From JACMJL01 sp963791805 (GTDB lineage: Bacteria > Bacillota > Clostridia > Clostridiales > Clostridiaceae): a stretch of 64,000 bases of DNA. Shown piece by piece: positions 17,404 through 26,919 of this stretch. Below the pieces are notes generated by a model, which had not been told where the DNA came from, did not search any database, and saw only the letters and a program-made list of their open reading frames with translations. Each line of letters begins with the position of its first letter. Position 1 is the stretch's first letter. The translations under genes and the position numbers were made by a program. The stretch is from contig CAWBTU010000003.1 of NCBI GenBank assembly GCA_963791805.1, positions 496,001 through 560,000 of the forward strand, written 5' to 3'.

Positions 17404-18153
17404 GTGAAAAAGTTTACATTAATTAGTCTAGTTGTTCTGTTCGTTGTTTTTTTTGCAGGCTGCGGAAAAACAAATTTAAGCTTAAACACAAAAATAAATA
17501 GAAATGGTTCAATTGATATAGTATCAAAAACAGAAACAACAGACATTTTACCAGATTTATTAAATCAAAACACACAAATAAATAGCAGTCTTTTAAATAT
17601 AGAAAACAAAAATTCAAAGATTAAATTTTATAAAGAGGATGGTAAAAACATTTCTGAATTTGATTATCATTTTAAGAACTATACTGAACTTAATTCAGCT
17701 TTTTCTAATGTGAATCAAAAAGCTGTTAAGTTTGAAGTAGTTAAACATAAAGGCTTTTTACACAATACGTATGATTATTCTGTTGATATTCAAAGTTCCT
17801 TGACACCCGAAAGTATTAATGAGCGAATAACATCAGAAATTGCTAATAAAGGAATCCCTTTAGATAGCGCTAAAGTTAAATCCATTAATGATTTTTTGTT
17901 AAATTCCGTAAACTTATCAAACTCGTTAACTATCCCTGGGAAAATTACTAAATCAAATGGAGAGATAACTGGAAGCACAGTTACTTGGAGCTATCCTCTT
18001 GGTCAGATTAAAGAGAATACTAAAATGAATGCATCTTTTAGAGTCATTAATCCCGTAGGTTTAGTAACTTTACTAATAATTATTTTTGTTGTAATATTAA
18101 CATTTGTCATTCTGTACTTTTTACATAAGAAGAAAGCTAAAATAAAGAGCTAA
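17404..18153 (+). CDS. membrane-anchored lipoprotein of unknown function
   Basis: A 249-residue exported lipoprotein. A basic N-terminus and hydrophobic stretch end in the lipobox FAGC, with the lipidated Cys at 20. The mature domain begins LSLNTKINRNGSIDIV, the beta-hairpin start seen in LppM/DUF3153-like lipoproteins. A second membrane helix (about 215-240) and the basic tail HKKKAKIKS lie at the C-terminus, so the protein is anchored at both ends with the domain outside. GTG 17404 is chosen as it begins the signal peptide and has GAGGTG upstream. Function unknown; the LppM link is a weak resemblance. Confidence 0.6.
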   Translation: MKKFTLISLVVLFVVFFAGCGKTNLSLNTKINRNGSIDIVSKTETTDILPDLLNQNTQINSSLLNIENKNSKIKFYKEDGKNISEFDYHFKNYTELNSAFSNVNQKAVKFEVVKHKGFLHNTYDYSVDIQSSLTPESINERITSEIANKGIPLDSAKVKSINDFLLNSVNLSNSLTIPGKITKSNGEITGSTVTWSYPLGQIKENTKMNASFRVINPVGLVTLLIIIFVVILTFVILYFLHKKKAKIKS

Positions 18154-18272
18154 TTATTTTAATATGTCTACCTTAAGTTTATTAATGCTTATAAGTTCAA
18201 AATTACTATTGGACATGAAGAATCTTCAATTATCCATATTAAACTAAGCAAAAAAATTATATTCTTAATATT

Positions 18273-18299
18273 AAGCACAGCTTGTCTGTTGCTTTTTTT
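18273..18299 (+). terminator. terminator after the lipoprotein gene
   Basis: AGCACAG / CTGTTGCT (one bulge) around a 5-base loop, followed by TTTTTTT. It lies 120 bases after the lipoprotein stop and ahead of the phosphoesterase promoter region. Confidence 0.55.
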
Positions 18300-18415
18300 A
18301 TTGAAATGCAATATATTTAAAGGAATATATTGTATTTTTCAAAAAATTTACATAGAATTAAAGAGTATTTAACTTATATATGCTAAAATAAACAAAAATG
18401 AATGGAGCTGTTTTA

Positions 18416-20158
18416 ATGAAAAAATTTAAAAAATCGCAAACCGCACTTATTCTATCCTTACTAACTACATTTATTGTAATGCCAATGCAAGCTAAAGCAT
18501 TATCCTTCGCTAATCTCAATAAAATAGGTACAAGTACCTACTATTTGAATGAGTTGCCTCAGATAAAAACTGACACAAAGAAGGTAAATCAAATTATTTA
18601 CCCACTAATATCAACACCTGCAATCAATAAAGTAGAAACAAGTCTTACCATTAAAGTTGACACACAAGGTAATACGCCTTCCAATTGGGGTATATCTATA
18701 AAAAATATTGAAAGTTCAACTATTAAAAGTGAATATGCACTTACTATTTCTTCAATTGAAAAAAGTACTTCTTATTGGAATAACAGTTCCTCAATATATA
18801 ATGTAACTGTTTTGATTCCTAAGAATGTACCTGAAAATTTATACGATTTGAATCTAATATATACATCAAATGGTGTAACTGTAGCCGATTCTCAGCCTCA
18901 TTCAGTTAAAGTAGTTACACAATTTAATTCTAACTACAAATTTATCCATCTTTCAGATTTACATGTAGGTTCTCCACGAAATATTAAAAATCCTGAAGAC
19001 AACGTTCAGGCTGGATTTTGGAATCCAGATGATAGTCAGCGTTGGCTCTATCTTAAGAAAGAGATTAATGAAGTGAATTTATCAAATCCAGATTTCGTTA
19101 TCATTACTGGTGATCTTATGTATGGTCAGATGAATCCACTAGAATATGCTTATGAATACGAAGAAACCTATCGCATGCTAAAACAATTCAATGTACCAAT
19201 TTATTTAGTACCAGGTAATCATGATTATTATGCTCAAGATGCAACACTTACAGACGGCGCTAAATTCTGGCAAAACTATTTTGGGCCTAGTTACTATTCT
19301 TTTGATTATGGTTCCTATGCTCACTTTGTTGGTGCTAACTCTTTTGATTGGAACAAATTAGACCGTAGTGGTAAGAGCCTTTCAGTATTCACTTGGGGTG
19401 GACAAATACGAGATAAACAAATGAACTGGATCAGGGATGACTTAAGTAACAATGCTGAAACAGCAACTAATGATCAAACTAAAGTCTTATTTTGTCATCA
19501 TAACCCATCTACTCAGGATCGAAATATCTGGCCAAATAGTGACCCTTTAGTAAAACTCTATTGGCAAAAATATGATAAACAACATGATACTCAAACTCCT
19601 GACACTCTTTTGCTTGGAGAAACTCTTTCGGTAAAATACAATCAACTTTGGCATGGAGAAGGTGCAAATGAGCTAATAAACTTAATGAATACATATCATA
19701 TTAATACAAGCTTACATGGACATACCCATATTGATAATATTAAAACTATAGATAATCATTTATTTGTTACCACTACAGCAACAGAATTATCTGGTACACC
19801 TTATTCCGGTTATAGAATCTTTCAAAAGGAAGGTAGTGGCTTTACATCATACATTTATAGTGGAGAAAGTAATTCAATTCCAATTTATCAAGACGGAAAT
19901 ACTTCAAAAGGTATAATGTCCACTGAATTACAATACACAAACCCAAATGATGGTTCTGCAAACGCGCAAGCTGCAATTATCTACAACAGATTAGATAAAG
20001 AAATGACTCTCTATATACCCTTCTACATGAAAGCTGGAGATTATTTAATTTCAAGTGGTTCTGTAGTTAACAAATTTAGTAATGGGGATGTCCAGTATCT
20101 ATTAGTTAAAACTACAGTTCCAGCAAGGTCATCTGCTAAAATTAATGTTGCAAAGTAA
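18416..20158 (+). CDS. secreted calcineurin-like metallophosphoesterase
   Basis: A 580-residue exported hydrolase. A signal peptide (basic MKKFKKSQ, hydrophobic core, cleavage likely after QAKA near residue 30) precedes a beta-rich domain (about 35-175). The metallophosphoesterase core carries all metal-binding motifs: HLSDLHVG, ITGDLMYG, GNHDYY, FCHHNPS and LHGHTHIDN. A C-terminal beta domain (about 480-580) follows. The family includes phosphodiesterases and nucleotidases acting outside the cell; the substrate cannot be inferred. ATG 18416 is selected over 18398 because it starts the signal peptide and has GGAG upstream. It is a single-gene unit with a hairpin downstream. Confidence 0.85.
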   Translation: MKKFKKSQTALILSLLTTFIVMPMQAKALSFANLNKIGTSTYYLNELPQIKTDTKKVNQIIYPLISTPAINKVETSLTIKVDTQGNTPSNWGISIKNIESSTIKSEYALTISSIEKSTSYWNNSSSIYNVTVLIPKNVPENLYDLNLIYTSNGVTVADSQPHSVKVVTQFNSNYKFIHLSDLHVGSPRNIKNPEDNVQAGFWNPDDSQRWLYLKKEINEVNLSNPDFVIITGDLMYGQMNPLEYAYEYEETYRMLKQFNVPIYLVPGNHDYYAQDATLTDGAKFWQNYFGPSYYSFDYGSYAHFVGANSFDWNKLDRSGKSLSVFTWGGQIRDKQMNWIRDDLSNNAETATNDQTKVLFCHHNPSTQDRNIWPNSDPLVKLYWQKYDKQHDTQTPDTLLLGETLSVKYNQLWHGEGANELINLMNTYHINTSLHGHTHIDNIKTIDNHLFVTTTATELSGTPYSGYRIFQKEGSGFTSYIYSGESNSIPIYQDGNTSKGIMSTELQYTNPNDGSANAQAAIIYNRLDKEMTLYIPFYMKAGDYLISSGSVVNKFSNGDVQYLLVKTTVPARSSAKINVAK

Positions 20159-20204
20159 GATAAAATTTAGGTTTAATTAATCCTTCGGTTTATCCATTTA
20201 ATAG

Positions 20205-20253
20205 AGGGACACTCTTCTCTTAATAACAAACCTTCGAATCTGAAGGGTGCCCC
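20205..20253. terminator. imperfect GC-rich hairpin, copy A of a recurring element
   Basis: GGGACACTCTTC pairs imperfectly with GAAGGGTGCCC, between the phosphoesterase and the convergent deacetylase. A related sequence with the shared core CACCCTTCTCTTA and CTTCGA occurs at 40471-40525, suggesting a dispersed repeat that acts as a bidirectional terminator. Confidence 0.5.
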
Positions 20254-20333
20254 TAGCTTATGCAAATTAACATTAAATATAATTTCAATTATTGCTGTAT
20301 CACCTACTATCATGTTGCCCACTTTCGTTTATA

Positions 20334-21200
20334 CTATTTATCCACATCCCTATTAATAATCCGCTCCTTAATCATCTCCCTTTCTTCAGTAGGCGTTAAA
20401 TCACTAAAAGTTCTAAACTTAAACCCCTTCTTTAATAAATACTCAATTACTGATGGTAAAGCATCAACAGTAGTAGTTTTGGCTGGTGCATCGTGCATAA
20501 GAACAACTGCGAAACTACTATTGTATAATTGATTAAAAAGATTGTTTTCAATTTTACTTACTGGGACTGATATACTCTCTGCATCCTCAGCACTAGTGTT
20601 CCAGTCTACGTACTTTATACCCTTTTGAACGAATGCTTTCCTAATACTCTTCATAGTATCAAAATTTGAAACCCTATTGTCCGATCCTCCTGGAAATCTT
20701 ATAAATGGAGGGGGCTCTTTTCCAGTTACTTTTTTAATTGAAGCAGAACACTTGTCAAAATCGGCTATGCATTGTTCTATATTTTTATACATAGAATATT
20801 GATGTGTATAGCTATGGTTAATAATACACATCCCATCATTATCTTCAGCTTTTATGAAATTAGGATACTCTTCTACATTGCTTCCTATAACAAAAAATGT
20901 AGCTTTAATATTATATCTATCAAGTATCTTTAATATTTTTTGCGTGTTAATAGAAGGGCCGTCATCAAATGTCAGAAACACCTCTTTTTCAAATAAAGGT
21001 CTATCCTCTACAGCATCTACTTTTGCGATGGCTGCTACACTTATATTTTTCTTTTCATCTATTTCCTTTTGAGTTTTATTAGACATATGAATAGGCTTAT
21101 TTTGATTTTTGTTTTGAAAATAATAATCTGAAATAATTGCAGGAAAAATAAAGCAAATCATAAGAGCGAAAATATAATAGACTTTTTTAACTTTAATCAT
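20334..21200 (-). CDS. polysaccharide deacetylase (NodB/PdaA-like), membrane-anchored
   Basis: A 288-residue envelope enzyme that removes acetyl groups from N-acetyl amino sugars, probably of peptidoglycan or a surface glycan. An uncleaved anchor helix lies at about 7-27; the NodB domain covers about 70-270. All catalytic motifs are visible: TFDDGP (base and metal Asp), NHSYTHQ (metal His pair), RFPGGSDN, DWNTSAED and LMHDAPA. It starts at ATG 21200 with GGAGGGAG upstream. The PGG and DWNT motifs are closer to PdaA/YlxY-type enzymes than to chitin deacetylases. Exact substrate unknown. Confidence 0.9.
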   Translation of the reverse strand: MIKVKKVYYIFALMICFIFPAIISDYYFQNKNQNKPIHMSNKTQKEIDEKKNISVAAIAKVDAVEDRPLFEKEVFLTFDDGPSINTQKILKILDRYNIKATFFVIGSNVEEYPNFIKAEDNDGMCIINHSYTHQYSMYKNIEQCIADFDKCSASIKKVTGKEPPPFIRFPGGSDNRVSNFDTMKSIRKAFVQKGIKYVDWNTSAEDAESISVPVSKIENNLFNQLYNSSFAVVLMHDAPAKTTTVDALPSVIEYLLKKGFKFRTFSDLTPTEEREMIKERIINRDVDK

Positions 21201-21501
21201 CTCCCTCCTCTGCTCAAAATAAAAACAGTCAATATTAGGTTAAAAGAATATATTTGAGAGACATCTTTATATACTTATTACCGTAACTGTATTATTATAA
21301 CTATACGGACATTAATTACCCATATTGATTTCTTAAATTTAATTATTAATAATACAATGAAATATTGAAACTATTTTATAACAACAGGTCAAGCTTTACA
21401 GCGGCCTTATCAATTAAATGCATAACCTATTATTTTTAGAAAGGAAGATATAACAACTGATATAGGGGAATTTTAAATTAATTGGGTAATAGTAAATAAT
21501 A
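21201..21501. other. promoter-side intergenic stretch, no gene seen
   Basis: Between the deacetylase start and the terminator of the exporter operon I see only AT-rich sequence. A GAAAGGAAG motif near 21440 resembles a ribosome site but no reading frame follows it. Confidence 0.4.
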
Positions 21502-21541
21502 AACAGAGGCACCTTTCAAGATATGAAAGAAGCCTCTGTTT
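21502..21541. terminator. strong bidirectional terminator after the exporter operon
   Basis: The arms AACAGAGGC-CTTTCA and TGAAAG-GCCTCTGTT pair over about 15 bp with one bulge around a 5-base loop, flanked by A/T tracts on both sides. It ends the minus-strand lnr-like operon just past its last gene. Confidence 0.85.
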
Positions 21542-21557
21542 TATTATCATAATTTAT

Positions 21558-22703
21558 CTAAACAAAATTTTTAATACTATTATTGATTTTCATTTTATAC
21601 ATTCCTGTTAGGAATAGCGCTACTGCAAAGGCTAATATAACCGCTAGATTAGGCAAAATTCCTATGAAACTTTTACCATCTTGCATTTGTGATACTGATC
21701 TTAATGCCCATGTCTGAGGCAAAAAATTTGAAATTTTTTGCATAAATTGTGGCATATATTCAATTGGCCAAAAACATCCTGATAGCATACAAGTAGGTGT
21801 AATTATTAACATAGACATATACCCAGCTTGTGATGAGTTTTCAGAAAATGCTACAAATAAAATTCCAAGAGTTACACATACTAACCCAAATGTAAGTAGT
21901 ATTGCAATTAACTGTAGATTAGGTACTCCTGTATCTAAACCGAACATGTATTTTGCTGCAAATACAACTAAAGTAGCCTGAATTGTCATTAAACACATAT
22001 TTGATAGAATGTTTGCACCTAAATATATTTTACTATTAACTGGAGTAGAGAAAATTCTATTATATGTTTTTTCTCTCTTCTCTCGCAAAATAATCCCTGA
22101 AGTATTATTTGCACCTTGCATCATAAACATTACTAGAAAACCTATGCTATAGAGTGTAGAAACTCTATCAGATGATTTATCTTTAACTAAGCTAACTTGA
22201 ACTTTTAAGGTTTGGTTTTTAAATCCTGCATAAAGCTCATTAAATACAGCTTTGTTTCCATTTGATGTCTTACTTAAGTCCATTAAGTTTTTAATATAAT
22301 AATTTGTATAGGTTTGAATAAAGCCTGTAGCATCTTCACCCTTTATTGAAGAAATTTCTAATTTGTCAAAGGAATGATTATATATGCTATCTTCAAAATT
22401 TTCAGGAATTGTAATTACACAATCTACCTTTCTTTCTGCTACATAATTCTTTATATCGTTTCCCTTTAACATTTTAACTTTATATCTACCCTGATCCTTT
22501 ATTCCTTCAATAAAATCTTTTGCCATAATACCTTGTGCATCTTTATTATATATACCCACGTTAACTTTCCCACTGTCATTCTTATATAAAGACATTGTAA
22601 ATAAGATTACTGCTACTGGGAGTATTAAATATATTACAATGTTAAACTTTTTTCTAAATATAATCTTTAATGTATTTCTTGATAGTATCAAAAGATTCCT
22701 CAT
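21558..22703 (-). CDS. lnrN: ABC-2 type permease, LnrN-like
   Basis: The second transmembrane subunit of the exporter: 381 residues with an N-terminal helix (about 20-38), a large extracytoplasmic domain (about 40-170) and five C-terminal helices, typical of ABC-2 permeases. ATG 22703 (MRNLLILSRN) is preferred over GTG 22712 because AAGGAG then has normal spacing; it lies one base past the stop of the first permease. Order and domain types match the B. subtilis linearmycin-resistance locus lnrJKLMN, so the role is probably export of or resistance to a membrane-active compound. Confidence 0.8.
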   Translation of the reverse strand: MRNLLILSRNTLKIIFRKKFNIVIYLILPVAVILFTMSLYKNDSGKVNVGIYNKDAQGIMAKDFIEGIKDQGRYKVKMLKGNDIKNYVAERKVDCVITIPENFEDSIYNHSFDKLEISSIKGEDATGFIQTYTNYYIKNLMDLSKTSNGNKAVFNELYAGFKNQTLKVQVSLVKDKSSDRVSTLYSIGFLVMFMMQGANNTSGIILREKREKTYNRIFSTPVNSKIYLGANILSNMCLMTIQATLVVFAAKYMFGLDTGVPNLQLIAILLTFGLVCVTLGILFVAFSENSSQAGYMSMLIITPTCMLSGCFWPIEYMPQFMQKISNFLPQTWALRSVSQMQDGKSFIGILPNLAVILAFAVALFLTGMYKMKINNSIKNFV

Positions 22704-22704
22704 A

Positions 22705-23835
22705 TTATGCACTCTCCTTTCTAAAAATCCAAGATGCTATTGCTAAAAATACTATTGCTATTAGAATATTTATTAATATCGTAGGTCCAACCTTACTGTA
22801 GTTATTGCTATATATAACTCCAAATATAGATTGATTAACCCATCTAACTGGAGAAATGTATGTAATAATATCTGTAAAGGTCTTATTTCCCATATTATCT
22901 ACTGGTGCATAACTTCCACCTAAAAATACCATTACAGGGATAAGAAAGTTTAAAATTCCTCCTGCTATATTTTCGTTTTTGAAAATAAACCCAACACCTA
23001 CACCAACGCTTACTGCCATAATTATTTGAGATATAAGAACAATAATTATTGTAAAAATGTCAGTTCCAAAATTTATGTTAAGTACATATTTGCTAAATAG
23101 CAATACAATTACGATCTGTAATGTAGTAGCTATTACCCCCCCAAAAGTCTTTCCTAATAGAAATTCATACTTTCTAACGGGTCCTAACAATATTCTATCC
23201 CTAGTTTTAGTGTTTTTTTCAGCTGAGACACTATAAATTCCTGTCATTGCTGCATACATAATAATAAGTGCAACTTCAGCTATTGCATAATAATTTAAAG
23301 AAGATGGTTTATGCTTCTTATCTATTGATGAAACATATGAATAATCAGTTTTATTGTTCTCTACTGCATCTTTTAGACCACTTGGATTAACTTTTACAAT
23401 CTCTGCAAGTGCATTATATCTTTGTGCATAATTAGAAAGAAAACTATCTACAATTCCTCCACCTATATTATCTTTATCATTGTTATACACTTGAATATTG
23501 GTTTCACTATTCATTACAATTACGCATGCATAATCATTGCTATTAATTAACTTTTTCTTAGCGGCTTCAATATCATCTGTTTTTGTAAATTTAATATTAT
23601 AGTCTTTTCCCCTGTCAATAAAATTACTCTTAAAATTGTCTGCTGCCTGGCCATTATTTTTAATACAATACAGCACTTTAGGTGTGCCTATATCAACAGA
23701 TTTTCCAAAGACACCACTTAACGCGGTTCCAAGCACGACTATTAATACCACAGGAAACAAAATCATCATTATCATAGCTTTTTTATTTCTAAAATTTTGC
23801 TTTACTTCTTTCATAATTATAGAAATTATGTTCAT
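22705..23835 (-). CDS. lnrM: ABC-2 type permease, LnrM-like
   Basis: The first permease subunit is 376 residues with the same layout as the next gene: one N-terminal helix (about 18-40), an external domain containing an isolated SLNYYAIAEV segment, then five helices ending in ASWIFRKESA. It lies 10 bases after the ATPase gene and one base before lnrN, so all three are one transcript. The two permeases probably form a heterodimer. Substrate unknown. Confidence 0.8.
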   Translation of the reverse strand: MNIISIIMKEVKQNFRNKKAMIMMILFPVVLIVVLGTALSGVFGKSVDIGTPKVLYCIKNNGQAADNFKSNFIDRGKDYNIKFTKTDDIEAAKKKLINSNDYACVIVMNSETNIQVYNNDKDNIGGGIVDSFLSNYAQRYNALAEIVKVNPSGLKDAVENNKTDYSYVSSIDKKHKPSSLNYYAIAEVALIIMYAAMTGIYSVSAEKNTKTRDRILLGPVRKYEFLLGKTFGGVIATTLQIVIVLLFSKYVLNINFGTDIFTIIIVLISQIIMAVSVGVGVGFIFKNENIAGGILNFLIPVMVFLGGSYAPVDNMGNKTFTDIITYISPVRWVNQSIFGVIYSNNYSKVGPTILINILIAIVFLAIASWIFRKESA

Positions 23836-23845
23836 TTTTTCACCT

Positions 23846-24781
23846 CTAATCCCTTAATTTTCTACCAGTCAAGGTCAAAAACACTGTCTCTAAATCAGGC
23901 ACTTTATTCTCAACATTTTTAATTGAGACTTTCCCTTCAGTAAAGTAAACAATAATTTTATCTAAATTGTTAATTTCCTTTAAAGTATCTATTTTGACCT
24001 TGTTTTCATTTATCTCAACACCAGTAACTCCCTTGATCTTCATTAATTCTTCTTCTTTTACAAGATTGATTTCTCCTACAGTAATTTCCACGGTGTTTTT
24101 ATCAGTTACAATTGCCTTTAGTTCCTCTTTTGTACCTTCCGCAATAACTTTTCCATGATCAATTATGCTTATTTTTGTTGAAATCTGCTCAACTTCCTCC
24201 ATATAGTGACTAGTATAAATTATGGTACACCCACGGTCATTTAATTTTTTTACAGATTCTAAAATATGATTCCTTGACTGAGGATCTATACCAACAGTTG
24301 GTTCATCCATTATTATGAGTTTGGGAGTATGAGCTATAGCACAGGCAATGTTAAGTCTTCTCTTCATACCACCAGAAAACCCTGATGGAAAGCTTTTTTG
24401 TTTATCCCCAAGTCCAACAAATTCTAGTGCTTCTTCCGCTTTCCTCTTTAATTCTTCTCCTCTAACACCATAAAGACTAGCAAAGAATTTTACATTTTCT
24501 AAGCAAGTCAAATCCTCATATAAGGCGATATCTTGAGGCACTACTCCAATATTTCTTTTCGTGAAATTTGAATACTTTTGATTATTTTTCCCCAGAACCT
24601 CTATATATCCCTTTGTCACGGAAACAAGTCCACAAATCATGTTTATTGTGGTACTTTTCCCCGCTCCATTGGGTCCTAGTAGCCCATAAATTTCACCCTC
24701 TTTAATTGAAAGATCTATGTTATCAACCGCCGTAAAATCGCCAAATTTTTTTGTTAGTTTTTCTATTTTTACTATTTCCAA
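23846..24781 (-). CDS. lnrL: ABC transporter ATP-binding protein, LnrL-like
   Basis: A 311-residue ATPase that powers the two permeases. It has Walker A GPNGAGKST (about 36-44), a Q-loop in GVVPQDIALY, signature FSGGMKRRL, Walker B LIIMDEPTVGID and H-loop YTSHYMEE. The roughly 80-residue C-terminal extension after the H-loop is usual for drug and lantibiotic exporters. Start is TTG 24781 (ttggaaatag), with AGGAGGG 7 bases upstream. It begins a separate unit from the two-component genes, behind its own promoter. Confidence 0.88.
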   Translation of the reverse strand: MEIVKIEKLTKKFGDFTAVDNIDLSIKEGEIYGLLGPNGAGKSTTINMICGLVSVTKGYIEVLGKNNQKYSNFTKRNIGVVPQDIALYEDLTCLENVKFFASLYGVRGEELKRKAEEALEFVGLGDKQKSFPSGFSGGMKRRLNIACAIAHTPKLIIMDEPTVGIDPQSRNHILESVKKLNDRGCTIIYTSHYMEEVEQISTKISIIDHGKVIAEGTKEELKAIVTDKNTVEITVGEINLVKEEELMKIKGVTGVEINENKVKIDTLKEINNLDKIIVYFTEGKVSIKNVENKVPDLETVFLTLTGRKLRD

Positions 24782-24819
24782 TTTAAACCCTCCTAAATTA
24801 TCTTAATGTTTACATCTTT

Positions 24820-24884
24820 ATTATAGAAAAAAGGTGCTTTCTTTGTAAGTTAAGAAAGTCACCTCTTAGTATGACAAAAGTCAT
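24820..24884 (-). promoter_or_regulatory. exporter promoter framed by two inverted repeats
   Basis: Read on the minus strand: -35 TTACAA (24843-24848), 17-bp spacer, -10 TATAAT (24820-24825). The -35 lies in the loop of a long inverted repeat (AGGTGACTTTCTT / AAGAAAGCACCT, 24832-24864). Just upstream is the palindrome ATGAC-4-GTCAT (24871-24884). DesR/LiaR-class regulators use sites of this general form, so these are good candidates for binding by the adjacent NarL-type regulator. Confidence 0.6.
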
Positions 24885-24958
24885 ATCTATTTATTAATAT
24901 TTCAAATATAGTAGCTTAACTTTAAATTCTTTTGATAGCTTATATTAGTTCAAGCTAT

Positions 24959-25588
24959 TTATTTACAACCTTTTAAATAATATATTGCAATTTGAGTTCT
25001 ATGGTTTAAATTAGTTTTATCCAGAATTGTACTAATATAATTTTTAACTGTTCCCTCAGAAATGAATAATTTAGCTGATATTTCTTTATTAGATAAACCC
25101 TCTGCAATAGCCTCCATAATTCCAAGCTCCCTTTCTGTAAATAGTTCCTTATTAAACTTACTGCTGTTATCAACCTCTATGCCTTTCATAACCTTGTCCA
25201 TAATACCTTCTTGCATAACCATATTTCCACTATGAACAACCTTTATGGCAGCTTTAATCTTGTCTGGCGTGTTATTCTTAAGTATATACCCCTTTGCACC
25301 ATACCTAATTGCGGAATTAATATACTCCTCCTCGTCAAAAGTAGTAAGTATCAAGCACTTAGTCCGAGTTTTCTCAGCTATTTCTTTAATAGCATCAACT
25401 CCATTTAATACAGGCATCCTAATATCTATTAGAGCAACATCTACAGTATTGTTTACACAATATTCTACAGCCATCCTTCCATTTTCAACACACTCAAGTA
25501 TATTAAACTCTTCATCTATTCCAATAATAATTTTTAGACTTTCCCTAATAAGTGCATCATCATCTGCTATTAATATATTTATTGGCAC
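24959..25588 (-). CDS. lnrK: NarL/LuxR-type response regulator, LnrK-like
   Basis: A 209-residue regulator: receiver domain 1-120 with the acidic pair DD, phospho-acceptor Asp in ALIDIRMPVL, Thr in LILTTFDEEE and Lys in ILKNNTP, then a LuxR helix-turn-helix with LTEREL-like FTERELGIMEAIAEG and GLSNKEIS. It lies 13 bases after the kinase gene. GTG start with GAAGGGGTG upstream. The expected target is the exporter promoter immediately downstream. Confidence 0.88.
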   Translation of the reverse strand: MPINILIADDDALIRESLKIIIGIDEEFNILECVENGRMAVEYCVNNTVDVALIDIRMPVLNGVDAIKEIAEKTRTKCLILTTFDEEEYINSAIRYGAKGYILKNNTPDKIKAAIKVVHSGNMVMQEGIMDKVMKGIEVDNSSKFNKELFTERELGIMEAIAEGLSNKEISAKLFISEGTVKNYISTILDKTNLNHRTQIAIYYLKGCK

Positions 25589-25601
25589 GTTAACACCCCT
25601 T

Positions 25602-26723
25602 CTACTTTTCTATATCATTTATAGGCAATAGAATTATTACAGAGAAACCATCTGAACCATCTATTATTGCCTTGCCATTTAAATTTAAAGTTCTTTCTTC
25701 AATACCAGAAATGCCTAGGCCTCTAATGATTTTTTGACATCCTCTACCATCATCCTTGATCTCTACTTTAATAAATTTATTTAAAACCTTAATATCTACC
25801 TTAAAAGTTTTAGCCCTGGAATACTTTCTAATATTAGTTAAAGCTTCTTTTACATTTTCATAAATAACCTTCCATTCCAAGTAACTTATTTTATCTATAT
25901 TCCCACTATAATATAGTCCACCTGTAATTTCATCATTGCTCTTAAATTCGTCTACTAGCAATTTAATTTTATTAATGCCTATTTGCTGTGACTCCGGCTT
26001 AATATTTTTTAAAGTTGCTCTTATACTTTCCATGCCTTCTCTAAGTACCCTAATGGTGCTCTGAATTATTTTCTTACTCTGCTGGCTATCCTTATCCATA
26101 ATCAAATTTGCTGCCTCTAATTGCATTAGGCTCCCAGAAATGCTATGTCCTAATTTATCATGTATTTCTTGAGTAATCTTATTTCGCTCTTCTAATTGAG
26201 AAGTATAAATAATTTGATTTTTATATTCAATTTCATTATTTAAATCAGTCAATAACTTATAATTTTTTTCCTTAAGCTCATCACAAGATACAGATAATTT
26301 TTGTATTCTTTTCTCAGCCCTTGTACCAAACCAGTATGCACTGAAAGTAACCAATGAAATCACTATATATTCGTTTACAATGCCTTCCTTTATAAAAAAC
26401 ATAGTTGCTATTAAAATACCCAAAACATAACCCCATTTTAATTTATCTAGCAATATTTCGTAAATATTTAGTGGAAGCAAAAAAATGAAAATAGATTCAA
26501 GAAATAAGTAACAAAGCAAAACTTGAATTATAGAAGCTAATATAAGCATGTACTTATACTTTTTATTCTCAATAAGCGCTTTCCCAAAATTTATAATAAT
26601 AAATAGTAGTAAGAAAAATATTACTTCTGGGGTTTTCTTAGAAGAGTTCAATCCTTGTTCTATCAATATACTAGATACATAAATTATCAATATCAATTTA
26701 TTCAAAACTATCCAATTTTCCAT
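25602..26723 (-). CDS. lnrJ: HisKA_3 sensor histidine kinase, LnrJ-like
   Basis: A 373-residue membrane kinase with about 130 residues of closely packed hydrophobic helices and almost no extracellular domain. This is the intramembrane-sensing layout found in kinases paired with ABC exporters. The phospho-acceptor is in ITQEIHDKLGHS, and the ATPase part shows N-box ENVKEALTNIRKYS and DDGRGC. It is first of the two-component pair. Its probable input is membrane perturbation or transporter state, as in LnrJ or DesK; that is inference. Confidence 0.85.
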   Translation of the reverse strand: MENWIVLNKLILIIYVSSILIEQGLNSSKKTPEVIFFLLLFIIINFGKALIENKKYKYMLILASIIQVLLCYLFLESIFIFLLPLNIYEILLDKLKWGYVLGILIATMFFIKEGIVNEYIVISLVTFSAYWFGTRAEKRIQKLSVSCDELKEKNYKLLTDLNNEIEYKNQIIYTSQLEERNKITQEIHDKLGHSISGSLMQLEAANLIMDKDSQQSKKIIQSTIRVLREGMESIRATLKNIKPESQQIGINKIKLLVDEFKSNDEITGGLYYSGNIDKISYLEWKVIYENVKEALTNIRKYSRAKTFKVDIKVLNKFIKVEIKDDGRGCQKIIRGLGISGIEERTLNLNGKAIIDGSDGFSVIILLPINDIEK

Positions 26724-26919
26724 TTAATCACCACAATCTTTTAACAGTATCTTTATTTATACATACACTCTAAGTATAACTTAATTTTTCGTTTTCAGCA
26801 GAAGAATCAGGCGCCATTTTCAACCCACAATAATATTATATAGTATATTACATTATTCTTCTGTAATTTTGAAGTGTTGCTTTTGATATAATAATTATTT
26901 TTTTAAAGGAGGTTATTTT

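Noticed and set aside
20338..20346. TTATCCACA match to a DnaA box
   Set aside because: Single copy within the coding end of the deacetylase gene; expected by chance about once in this window.
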